A stretch of 8,248 bases of DNA from Gammaproteobacteria bacterium UBA2810 (GTDB taxonomy: Bacteria > Pseudomonadota > Gammaproteobacteria > Enterobacterales > Succinivibrionaceae): contig DEHC01000090.1 in NCBI GenBank assembly GCA_002351705.1, forward strand, positions 1-8,248, written 5' to 3'. This document shows, one piece after another, positions 1 to 5,924 of this stretch. The notes below the pieces were generated by a model that was not told the DNA's origin, ran no database searches, and was given only the letters and a program-made list of their open reading frames with translations. Made by a program: the position numbers and the translations under genes. Numbering within the stretch: position 1 is the first letter of the stretch; each line of letters starts with the position of its first letter.

Positions 1-1
1 A

Positions 2-496
2 TTCCCTATGGTTGAAATCTATCCAGATCGTATAGATTTCTCCAACTCTGGACAACCTGTCATTAACTACGAGCGGTTCATAGATGAATACAGCTCCCGC
101 AACGACTCACTTGCAGATATGATGCGAAGAATGGGCATATGCGAGGAAAAAGGGAGCGGACTTGATAAAGTTGTAGACAGCATTGAGTTCTACCAGCTTC
201 CGCCTCTTCATATTCTCATCCAGGAATCGCGTACAGTGGTAACACTGTTCTCATACAGAAAACTATCGCAACTTAGTAAAATGGAACGGATTGATGCATG
301 TTACCAGCATGCCTGCCTGAAGTATGTATCAAACGACAAAATGACTAACAAGTCGTTGCGTCAGCGTCTTGGCATAGACGATAAGAACTATCCTATGGCA
401 TCACGCATAATCAGAGACTCCATAGATGCCAAATTGATAAAAGAAGACAGTTCAGATACCGGAATCAGGCACTGCTATCTGCCTTATTGGGCTTAA
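2..496 (+). CDS. C-terminal part of an ATP-binding transcriptional regulator (RecG-C/AlbA_2 type), 5' truncated by the window
   Basis: The reading frame is open from the first complete codon, so the true start lies left of the window; the ATG at 8 is probably internal. Numbering from that Met, the segment around residues 3-17 (EIYPDRI..SNSGQP) and the segment 31-54 (RN then LADMMRRMG then EKGSGLDK) match the conserved pattern of the HATPase_c_4 module, often annotated as 'ATP-dependent DNA helicase RecG C-terminal', which usually follows an N-terminal AlbA_2 (Schlafen-like) DNA-binding domain. Residues about 95-162 look like a winged-helix tail (KSLRQRLG, then SRIIRDSID) and finish in PYWA, resembling the usual ..PFWA end of this family, so the 3' end appears intact. 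Such proteins are putative DNA-binding regulators and are not true helicases; the target is unknown. The DNA is lower in GC than the msh operon, which it faces convergently, suggesting separate ancestry. Family call is fairly sure, function is not. Confidence 0.75.
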   Translation, partial: FPMVEIYPDRIDFSNSGQPVINYERFIDEYSSRNDSLADMMRRMGICEEKGSGLDKVVDSIEFYQLPPLHILIQESRTVVTLFSYRKLSQLSKMERIDACYQHACLKYVSNDKMTNKSLRQRLGIDDKNYPMASRIIRDSIDAKLIKEDSSDTGIRHCYLPYWA

Positions 497-780
497 CCAG
501 CTGTCTCCGGATCACATTACAGAAGATCTTTCACCAACAGACTTATTAACAAGAAAGAATGATCTGATTTTGTAATGACTGCTGGAGAAACCTTTTTTTG
601 TCCTCATTGTTCACAGGACGTAAAGGTGAGGAATTTTGTCCCTCTTTTTTGTCAATGGCTGCTGATCCATCAACGTTTCATAGGCATTCCGATACTGTGT
701 ATCTCAGTCAGCGTTCATGCAATTTCAATCTGGCCTAATCATGCGAAACAATCCAAATCAATTGCATAATAACTGAACCT
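497..780. other. Intergenic stretch without a recognisable gene
   Basis: This AT-richer DNA follows the stop codon of the regulator fragment. A 64-codon plus-strand frame at 575-769 begins with a CPHC motif but has no clear Shine-Dalgarno site, family resemblance or paired second cysteine motif, so I do not call it. A GAGG/CCTC pair (628-631 with 641-644) followed by six T (645-650) is only a 4-bp stem and is not a convincing terminator. No tRNA, insertion sequence end or promoter stands out. Confidence 0.5.
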
Positions 781-823
781 TTTCACCAGTTCGCGAAACC
801 ATAGGAGATCAACTGCCACAGGG

Positions 824-856
824 CATGTAACTGCCATGTAACGGGCATGTAACTGG
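824..856. repeat. Repeat cluster 1: three perfect CATGTAAC units at 11-bp period
   Basis: Units start at 824, 835 and 846, all exact CATGTAAC, with trailing triplets TGC, GGG and TGG. A degenerate CTGCCACAGGG just upstream (813-823) may be a decayed fourth unit. It is followed by a CTTTTCGTCAGGCAG segment (862-877) that recurs after cluster 3. Confidence 0.9.
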
Positions 857-923
857 AGGACTCTTTTCGTCAGGCAGCCGTTTTGATGAATTCAGTCAAA
901 TCAGTCGTTTATGATTTTATTGC

Positions 924-956
924 CATGTAACTTCTATGTAACAGGCATGTAACTGA
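924..956. repeat. Repeat cluster 2: three CATGTAAC units, the middle one TATGTAAC
   Basis: Units start at 924, 935 and 946; the second has T instead of C in the first position. The cluster is preceded by TTTTATTGC (915-923), the same flank as cluster 4, and has one more 11-bp unit than cluster 4, consistent with gain or loss of a unit. Confidence 0.88.
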
Positions 957-1028
957 GTACCGTCTCGCGGTCGTTTTCACTGGTCAGAAAGACCTCAGAT
1001 CAATGCGGATCCGAGCTGCCGTCAAAGG

Positions 1029-1061
1029 CATGCAGCTGCCATGTAACGGGCACGTAACTGG
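1029..1061. repeat. Repeat cluster 3: three units, two of them degenerate
   Basis: Units start at 1029 (CATGCAGC), 1040 (CATGTAAC) and 1051 (CACGTAAC). The last two correspond to units 835 and 846 of cluster 1 at +205 bp, including the GGG and TGG spacer triplets and the downstream TTTTCGTCTGGCAG (1069-1082). Confidence 0.85.
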
Positions 1062-1128
1062 ATAACGTTTTTCGTCTGGCAGCACCTTACATAAGCACAG
1101 CAAAATCAATGCACTGCAGTTTTATTGC

Positions 1129-1150
1129 CATGTAACAGGCATGTAACTGG
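1129..1150. repeat. Repeat cluster 4: two perfect CATGTAAC units
   Basis: Units start at 1129 and 1140 with triplets AGG and TGG. The upstream flank TTTTATTGC matches that of cluster 2 at +205 bp. This is the cluster nearest the end of the msh operon, about 135 bp from the mshF-like stop codon. Confidence 0.88.
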
Positions 1151-1284
1151 AAAGCTGTTTCAGCTCAGCGGACTCTTATATGAATAACGCCGTATCAATG
1201 ATTTGCGTATTTATGACTATGTACGCATCATGCAATTACCTGGAGACATACTGGCAGCGGGCCGCATCCATGAGGCGCAGCCCC
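1151..1284. other. Spacer between the repeat array and the 3' end of the msh operon; composition break
   Basis: Base composition shifts from AT-richer to GC-rich at about 1255-1285. A 6-bp inverted repeat, TGCGTA (1204-1209) and TACGCA (1222-1227) with a 12-base loop, is the only hairpin I see and has no T-run on the msh (minus) side, so no intrinsic terminator for the operon is evident. The plus-strand frame starting at 1180 runs antisense into mshF and is not a credible gene. Confidence 0.5.
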
Positions 1285-1830
1285 TTACCTGATCTTCCCG
1301 CTCTCCGGATCGTAGACGAAGAGCCCCTGCTTCAGCGGATCCTCATAGCGGCACACGCCCTTCCCGAGGTCCCTGTACTTCACCTCGCGCGCGTCATCCT
1401 GTAGGAGCGCGTTCCAAAGCCGGAGGCAGTGCCCGCTCCGCTCCTCCTGCTCCTTTTTGGGATCCTTTTTCGCGTCTGCTGCCTGCTCTCTCTTCTGGTC
1501 CTCCCTCGCGGCCGAGGGCAGGATGTCGGTGGGCCAGCCCGCGCCGCTCACCGCGAAGCAGATCCGCTCGCTCCCCTTCTTCCCGCCTCCCCTGTAAACC
1601 TTCATGCAGGCAACGCCGTTCCTCGATCCCGCGAGGTAGTCCTGGTGCACGGCCATTGCCCTCTCGGAGAAGGTTTTCTGCCTGTAGGAGAACGCGGCGT
1701 CGCGCGCCATGAAGTAGTTCCCGAAGAGGCTTTTGATGGCGAGCCCGCCCACGAACATGATGGCCATGATCGTGACGAGCCTGATGAGCCACCTGCGGTT
1801 GAAGTTCTCGGAGACGTCTTCCTGGGTCAT
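1285..1830 (-). CDS. mshF: Small bitopic membrane protein in the mshF position (MshF-like)
   Basis: I start this 181-residue protein at the ATG at 1830, because that ATG overlaps the mshG stop codon as ATGA and has AGGGG five bases upstream; an in-frame ATG at 1863 would overlap mshG by 37 bases. Residues 1-13 are short and cytoplasmic-like, 14-35 form one hydrophobic membrane segment (WLIRLVTIMAIMFVGG region), and the rest should be periplasmic. The C-terminal part has a GWP motif (98-100), a CLRLWNALL stretch (135-143) and CRY (160-162) before a short FVYD..SGKIR end. These features, the size and the position directly after mshG agree with MshF, a poorly understood accessory protein of MSHA assembly. 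A very charged Lys/Glu/Asp-rich insert lies at about 107-132. Four cysteines (75, 91, 135, 160) could form disulfides. The similarity is weak, so the name rests partly on gene order. Confidence 0.65.
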   Translation of the reverse strand: MTQEDVSENFNRRWLIRLVTIMAIMFVGGLAIKSLFGNYFMARDAAFSYRQKTFSERAMAVHQDYLAGSRNGVACMKVYRGGGKKGSERICFAVSGAGWPTDILPSAAREDQKREQAADAKKDPKKEQEERSGHCLRLWNALLQDDAREVKYRDLGKGVCRYEDPLKQGLFVYDPESGKIR

Positions 1831-3059
1831 TTCTGCCCCTGCATGACGCTGTACATGTTCCACATCGGCGTGAATATTCCGAGGGCAAGGACAAGGACCA
1901 TCGCCGCGACGCAGACAAGGAGGATCGGCTCAATCTTCGCCGTGAGATTCTTGAGCGCATAGTCGACCTCGCCCTCATAGTACCCGGCGGCCTCCAAAAG
2001 CAGCGTGTCGACCTGTCCGGTCTCGTCTCCTACCGCGAACATCTGCATGACGAGGGGGGAGAAGATGTTGGCGTCGGCCGCCACGTGCGCGAGCGACTGT
2101 CCGCCCTCGATGCCGGTCTTCATGTTCACGATCTTCTCCGCGAGGAAGTCATTGTCGACCGCCTCCGCGACGAGCGCCAGCGCCTGATTCAATGTGATGC
2201 CCGAGGAGATCATGACCGCGAAGCTCCGGCAGAACCTCGCGAGCAGGGACTGCGTTACGATTGGCCCGATGATGGGGAGCCTCATCTGCCACTTGCCCCA
2301 GGTGTAGCGGCCGCTCTTGGAGTGGCTCCATTTGATCCAGAACCAGGAGATGCCGATGACGGAAAGGAGGAGCACATACCAGTAGGTCCTGAAGAAGTGC
2401 GACACTGCAAGGAGGATCCTGGTATAGATGGGGAGCTCCGCGTCGAACTTCGCGAAGAGGTTGGCGAACACCGGGATTACCCAGATATTGAGGACTACCA
2501 TCGCAAGGGCGAGGAAGATGATGACGATCATCGGGTAGCGGATGGCGGCCTTGACTCTTTTCCTCGTCTCCATGTCCAAAGAGAGGTACTCCGCGATCTG
2601 CTTGAACGATCCCTCGAGCTCACCGGTGTTCTCTCCGACGTTGATGAGCGCGATGAAGAGCGGGCTGAAGATGTCGGGGCGCTTCCTGAGGCTGTAGGCC
2701 ATCGGCATGCCTCCCGCGAGGTCGCGCCCGATCTGCTTGAGCTCGTCGCGCAGGACCGGATTGGTGATGGTGTTCGAGAGGCCGCCTATGGCGCGGAGGA
2801 GCGGGATGCCGGCCTTCGTAAGGGAGTACATCTGCCGGCAGAACATCACGAGATCCTCGATCTTCACGTGATGCATGAAATGCAGATTGCCGAGGAGCCC
2901 GCCCCCGGAGCTCTTCTCCTTCACCGCCTCCTCGGTGAGGCTCACCGGCATGATGCCGCGCGAGGAGAGGGTCTGCACCGCCGACTGGCGGTCAGGCGCC
3001 TCGAGCGTCCCGGAGGTTTCCCCTGCGGCGCTGTAGCCGCGGTAGCTGAACATCGGCAT
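1827..3059 (-). CDS. mshG: MSHA biogenesis inner-membrane platform protein MshG (GspF/PilC family)
   Basis: This 410-residue polytopic protein is the inner-membrane platform on which the assembly ATPase acts to add pilins. It has the family's N-terminal FSYRGYSAAGE..SG.LEA start and two T2SSF domains at about 69-193 and 272-395, each with the signature turn (GENTGEL at 142-148, GDETGQV at 344-350). Membrane segments lie at about 177-197, 226-243 and 377-397, the usual three. Length is normal for the family. The start ATG at 3059 lies one base after the mshE stop; the nearest Shine-Dalgarno-like GGAG is 13 bases away, so translation probably depends on coupling to mshE. An ATG two codons further in is an alternative start. 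The 3' end overlaps mshF by four bases. It is distinguished from PilC/GspF paralogues by its place in the msh order. Confidence 0.93.
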   Translation of the reverse strand: MPMFSYRGYSAAGETSGTLEAPDRQSAVQTLSSRGIMPVSLTEEAVKEKSSGGGLLGNLHFMHHVKIEDLVMFCRQMYSLTKAGIPLLRAIGGLSNTITNPVLRDELKQIGRDLAGGMPMAYSLRKRPDIFSPLFIALINVGENTGELEGSFKQIAEYLSLDMETRKRVKAAIRYPMIVIIFLALAMVVLNIWVIPVFANLFAKFDAELPIYTRILLAVSHFFRTYWYVLLLSVIGISWFWIKWSHSKSGRYTWGKWQMRLPIIGPIVTQSLLARFCRSFAVMISSGITLNQALALVAEAVDNDFLAEKIVNMKTGIEGGQSLAHVAADANIFSPLVMQMFAVGDETGQVDTLLLEAAGYYEGEVDYALKNLTAKIEPILLVCVAAMVLVLALGIFTPMWNMYSVMQGQK

Positions 3060-3060
3060 C

Positions 3061-4770
3061 TTACTTTGCTATCTCCGCAAGTCTCAGCACCTCGTCAAGG
3101 CTCGTGATGCCCTGGAGAGCGTAGTCATAGGCCATGTGCGAGAGCGGCACGTAGTCCGGGTCCGCGTTCGCCGCCCGGCTGAAGCGCTCGGTGTCCTCGG
3201 CACGGAGCGCGTCCATCATCTCGCCCTTGAGGTCAAGGATTTCAAAGACGCCGATTCGGCCCTTGTAGCCGGTGTAGTTGCAGGTCTGGCAGCCGCGTCC
3301 GTGGTAGAAGACATGCTGCGAGGCGCCCGGTCCTATCACGTCATCTATGAACCTGCGGTCGCTCTCGTCAGGGACGTACTCCTCCTTGCAGTCCGGGCAG
3401 ATCCTGCGCACCAGTCTCTGCGCGATGACGACGCGGAGCGCCGCCGCGACGAGGTAGCCCGGGGCTCCCATGTCCATGAGGCGGAGCGCGCTCGAGACGG
3501 CGTCGTTGGTGTGGAGGGTGGTGAGCACCAGGTGTCCCGTTATAGCGCCTCTGAGTCCGATCTCGCAGGTCTCCTTGTCACGCATCTCTCCCACGAGGAT
3601 GATGTCCGGGTCCTGACGGAGGCAGGCACGGAGGACCCTCGAGAAGTCGAGGCCGATTGCGGAGTTGATCTGCACCTGGCTCACGCGCGGCAGGCGGAAC
3701 TCCACCGGGTCCTCGGCGGTGATGATCTTGGTCCCGGGCTCATTGAGCTCGGAGAGCGCGCCGTAAAGGGTCGTGGTCTTACCGGATCCCGTGGGTCCCG
3801 TAACCAGGATAAGCCCGTGCGGACGGTGGAGCTCGCGACGGAACTTCTCCAGGATCTGCGGAGGCATGCCGACATCGTTGAGGTTGAGGAGGCCCGAGGT
3901 CTGGTCGAGGAGTCGCATTACCACCGACTCGCCGTTCTGGATGGGGAGGGTCGAGATACGCACGTCGACGTCGTGGCCCCTCGCGCGGATCTTGAAGCGC
4001 CCGTCCTGCGGGAGCCTCTTTTCGGAGATGTTGAGCCCCGACATCAGCTTGAGGCGGAGCACCAAAGCGGGCGCGATTCCCACCTCGTTGAGGTCGGTCT
4101 CGTGCAGGACGCCGTCGATTCGCTGCCTGATGCGGAGGACCTTCTCGTCAGGCTCGATGTGGATATCCGAGGCGTGGACCTGCACCGCGTCCTCGAAGAT
4201 CATGCGGAGGAGCTTGACGACCGTCGCCTCGTTCTCGGAGCCCTCGGCCTCGGCCGCGGCTCCCATCTCGAAGTCCGAGGCCTTGTACTCCTCCTGGAGC
4301 TGCGAGGCGAAGGACTCGATTTCCTTGGTCTTTCTGTAGAGCTGCCCGAAGGAGGTGAGGAGCTGCGACTCCCTGGCGACGGCGAACTCGATTTCGCGCG
4401 GCATGAGAAGGGCCGCGACCGAGTCCATCGCGTTGAGGTCCGCCGGGTCGCTCATCACGACGGTCGCGCGGTCGGGCTCGGCGTGGATGCAGAGGACTCT
4501 GAGCCTTCTTGCCTGCACCTCGGGAATGAGCTGCACCGCCGCCTGGTCGATCTTCACCTTCGAGAGATCGTAGAACGGAATGTTCAGCTGCTTCGCGAGG
4601 AACTTAAGGAGCTGCTCCTCGTTGATGTAGCCCAAATCGATGAGCGACGCGCCGAGCTTGATGCCCTTCCCCTTCTGGTTCTTGAGGGCGGCCATCAGCT
4701 GGTCGTTCGATATGACTCCTTCCTCGACGAGAAGGTCTCCGAGCCTTTTCCGAAGCCTTGGCTTTACCAT
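3061..4770 (-). CDS. mshE: MSHA pilus assembly ATPase MshE (GspE/PilB family) with c-di-GMP-binding MshEN domain
   Basis: This 569-residue cytoplasmic hexameric ATPase powers pilus extension. The N terminus carries both MshEN motifs: R9-L10-G11 to Q32, then after a five-residue spacer L39-G40 to Q61, the known c-di-GMP-binding arrangement. The stretch PEVQARR (83-89) and MSDPADL (106-112) are typical of MshE. The ATPase core has Walker A GPTGSGKT (325-332), an Asp box around E353-D354, Walker B ILVGEMRD (391-398) and a His box with H413 and H420. Cysteines 458, 461, 494 and 497 form the tetracysteine zinc site. All catalytic elements are intact. The start ATG overlaps the mshN stop by one base (TAATG) and has GGAGGG eight bases upstream, the strongest ribosome-binding site in the operon. 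Length is normal. An extension ATPase is preferred over a retraction one (PilT) because of the N-terminal domain and the zinc site. Confidence 0.96.
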   Translation of the reverse strand: MVKPRLRKRLGDLLVEEGVISNDQLMAALKNQKGKGIKLGASLIDLGYINEEQLLKFLAKQLNIPFYDLSKVKIDQAAVQLIPEVQARRLRVLCIHAEPDRATVVMSDPADLNAMDSVAALLMPREIEFAVARESQLLTSFGQLYRKTKEIESFASQLQEEYKASDFEMGAAAEAEGSENEATVVKLLRMIFEDAVQVHASDIHIEPDEKVLRIRQRIDGVLHETDLNEVGIAPALVLRLKLMSGLNISEKRLPQDGRFKIRARGHDVDVRISTLPIQNGESVVMRLLDQTSGLLNLNDVGMPPQILEKFRRELHRPHGLILVTGPTGSGKTTTLYGALSELNEPGTKIITAEDPVEFRLPRVSQVQINSAIGLDFSRVLRACLRQDPDIILVGEMRDKETCEIGLRGAITGHLVLTTLHTNDAVSSALRLMDMGAPGYLVAAALRVVIAQRLVRRICPDCKEEYVPDESDRRFIDDVIGPGASQHVFYHGRGCQTCNYTGYKGRIGVFEILDLKGEMMDALRAEDTERFSRAANADPDYVPLSHMAYDYALQGITSLDEVLRLAEIAK

Positions 4771-5924
4771 TATTTCTTCCCTCCGAGCACCCTGAGCCTT
4801 CTTTCAGCAAAATCCCTTACGTTCGGATCAAGCTTCCTGTCCTTAAGGACCTTCCTGTAGGTATTGATGGCGGCCTGCTTCTGACTGCACCTGTCGTAGG
4901 CTATGGCGAGCCCCGCGCCGTAGCGCGTCTCCGCGGGCGCGATTTTCCAGAGCTTCCTGTAGGCTGCGGCCGCCGAGTCGCAGTCCCCGACCTCGTCCGC
5001 GAGCTCCGACTCGAGCTCATAGTAGGGGAGCGTCTCCTTGGTGGCCTCCGGCGAGAAGCCGGTGAGGGACTTCAGCGCCCCTGCCCTGTTCCCCGCTGCG
5101 GACCTCACCTTGGCCTGCATGCCGCGGAGGCGCCAGTCGGATGTGTCGAGCGCGATGCCCTTCGAGAGGAGATCGTCAGCCGCGCCCAGATCGCCCCTGC
5201 CGAAGTAAAGGCTCGCGAGCTTCATCCTGACAGCCGAGTCCCGGGGCTTCGCCGCAAGCGCGTCCTGGAAGTCCTCCTCGGCGCCGCCTAGCTCGCCTGT
5301 TATAACCTTGCGGTCGCCGCTCTTCGCGCTGAGCTCCGCCTTCTTCCCGGCGGGGAGGTTCTCGACCTGGATGCTGAGCGTGCCGCGGGGCTTCTCGGGA
5401 ACGTCAGAGGATGCGCCATTGCTCCCATCGCTTCCCTTCGCAGCGGACTGCGCCTCGCGCTCCCTGATGTCCCTGAGGAGCTCTCTGTCAGGCCCGGCGA
5501 GGACCTCGGCGAGCTCCTCGCGGCGCTTCCGCTCGGCGCTCACCGCGCTCTCCGAGACTGCCGAATCATTCTTTCCTGCTGCGGCGCCCTGGCTGGAGTT
5601 CGGCTTCCTTAAGGGAGCGGGCTCGGCGTTCACCACCGCCTCGCGCTCAGCAGCCGTTGCGTCAGGCGCTGCCTCTTCCTTTGCGGCAACGGCGGACTCA
5701 GCCCTCTCTACCTGCTCGGTTTTCTCAGGAGCGGGAGACTCAGCGCGGTGCTTTCTAACCGCGTAGGTAACCGCGGCCGCGGCAAAGACCGCCGCCGCAA
5801 TGAATACCACGATGGCGACCAGCATCAGCCTCTTCCCGCCGGTGTCCTTCGCGTGGTAGACGCCGTCGCCCGTCGCAGCGCCCCGGCGGTCGAGGTCGCG
5901 GAGCATCTGGTTGATAACGCTCAT
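4770..5924 (-). CDS. mshN: MSHA biogenesis protein MshN, membrane-anchored TPR protein
   Basis: The 384-residue product opens with MSVINQMLRDLDRR, the characteristic cytoplasmic N-terminal signature of MshN-like proteins. One membrane segment spans about 33-57, followed by a long Ala/Glu/Lys/Ser-rich, probably disordered periplasmic linker (about 58-205), and a C-terminal helical region (about 211-380) that reads as degenerate tetratricopeptide repeats, for example the pattern around 231-258 (LASLYFGRGDLGAADDLLSKGIALD split over two helices) and 332-360. The TPR part probably contacts MshL or other envelope parts; its exact role in MSHA assembly is not well defined. The start ATG overlaps the mshM stop as ATGA, with GGAGG four bases upstream. 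A GC-rich linker explains several long antisense frames here, which are not genes. Confidence 0.87.
   Translation of the reverse strand: MSVINQMLRDLDRRGAATGDGVYHAKDTGGKRLMLVAIVVFIAAAVFAAAAVTYAVRKHRAESPAPEKTEQVERAESAVAAKEEAAPDATAAEREAVVNAEPAPLRKPNSSQGAAAGKNDSAVSESAVSAERKRREELAEVLAGPDRELLRDIREREAQSAAKGSDGSNGASSDVPEKPRGTLSIQVENLPAGKKAELSAKSGDRKVITGELGGAEEDFQDALAAKPRDSAVRMKLASLYFGRGDLGAADDLLSKGIALDTSDWRLRGMQAKVRSAAGNRAGALKSLTGFSPEATKETLPYYELESELADEVGDCDSAAAAYRKLWKIAPAETRYGAGLAIAYDRCSQKQAAINTYRKVLKDRKLDPNVRDFAERRLRVLGGKK
4771..4784 (-). promoter_or_regulatory. Strong ribosome-binding site for mshE inside the 3' end of mshN
   Basis: On the minus strand GGAGGG (4784 down to 4779) is followed by the eight bases AAGAAATA and then the mshE ATG. 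It lies within the last codons of mshN and fixes the mshE start. Confidence 0.8.

Larger units (their letters stand above)
781..1150. repeat. Nested direct-repeat array (11-bp units, ~100-bp clusters, 205-bp higher-order period)
   Basis: The basic unit is CATGTAAC plus three bases (usually TGG, GGG, TGC or AGG), giving an 11-bp period. Units start at 824, 835, 846; 924, 935, 946; 1029, 1040, 1051; and 1129, 1140: eleven units in four clusters whose first units are 100, 105 and 100 bp apart. The first cluster pair recurs as the second pair at an offset of 205 bp: unit 846 matches 1051, unit 924 matches 1129, and the intervening TTTTCGTC(A/T)GGCAG matches at the same offset (GGCAG at 873 and 1078). 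TTTTATTGCC precedes clusters 2 and 4 at the same offset. Left-flank resemblance (TTTCAC at 781 and 975; AGATCAA at 806 and 997) suggests an old tandem duplication of a roughly 200-bp block. The period is not a multiple of three and each full unit reads ATG-TAA, so it is non-coding. The array lies between convergent genes. Function unknown. Confidence 0.9.

Noticed and set aside
628..650. Intrinsic terminator for the left gene (GAGG/CCTC stem plus six T)
   Set aside because: The stem is only four base pairs with a nine-base loop, and it lies about 130 bases after the stop codon.
575..769. 64-codon plus-strand frame starting with a CPHC motif
   Set aside because: No good ribosome-binding site, only one CxxC pair and no recognisable family; too weak to call.
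781..1150. CRISPR array
   Set aside because: Repeats are only 8-11 bp and directly tandem within clusters, and the sequences between clusters are about 70-80 bp and partly repeated themselves; this does not fit CRISPR repeat-spacer structure.
1204..1227. TGCGTA...TACGCA hairpin as terminator of the msh operon
   Set aside because: Six-bp stem with a 12-base loop and no T-run on the minus strand.
1180..1404. 74-codon plus-strand frame running into the 3' end of mshF
   Set aside because: Overlaps mshF antisense, and its second half is only the complement of mshF codons.
2085..3107. 340-codon plus-strand open frame antisense to mshG
   Set aside because: Same cause: biased, low-information composition and full overlap with a well-supported gene.
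3136..4860. 574-codon plus-strand open frame antisense to mshE
   Set aside because: It is a by-product of high GC codon use on the opposite strand; its product is an Arg/Glu/Val/Leu-rich sequence with no family features, while the minus strand encodes a complete MshE.
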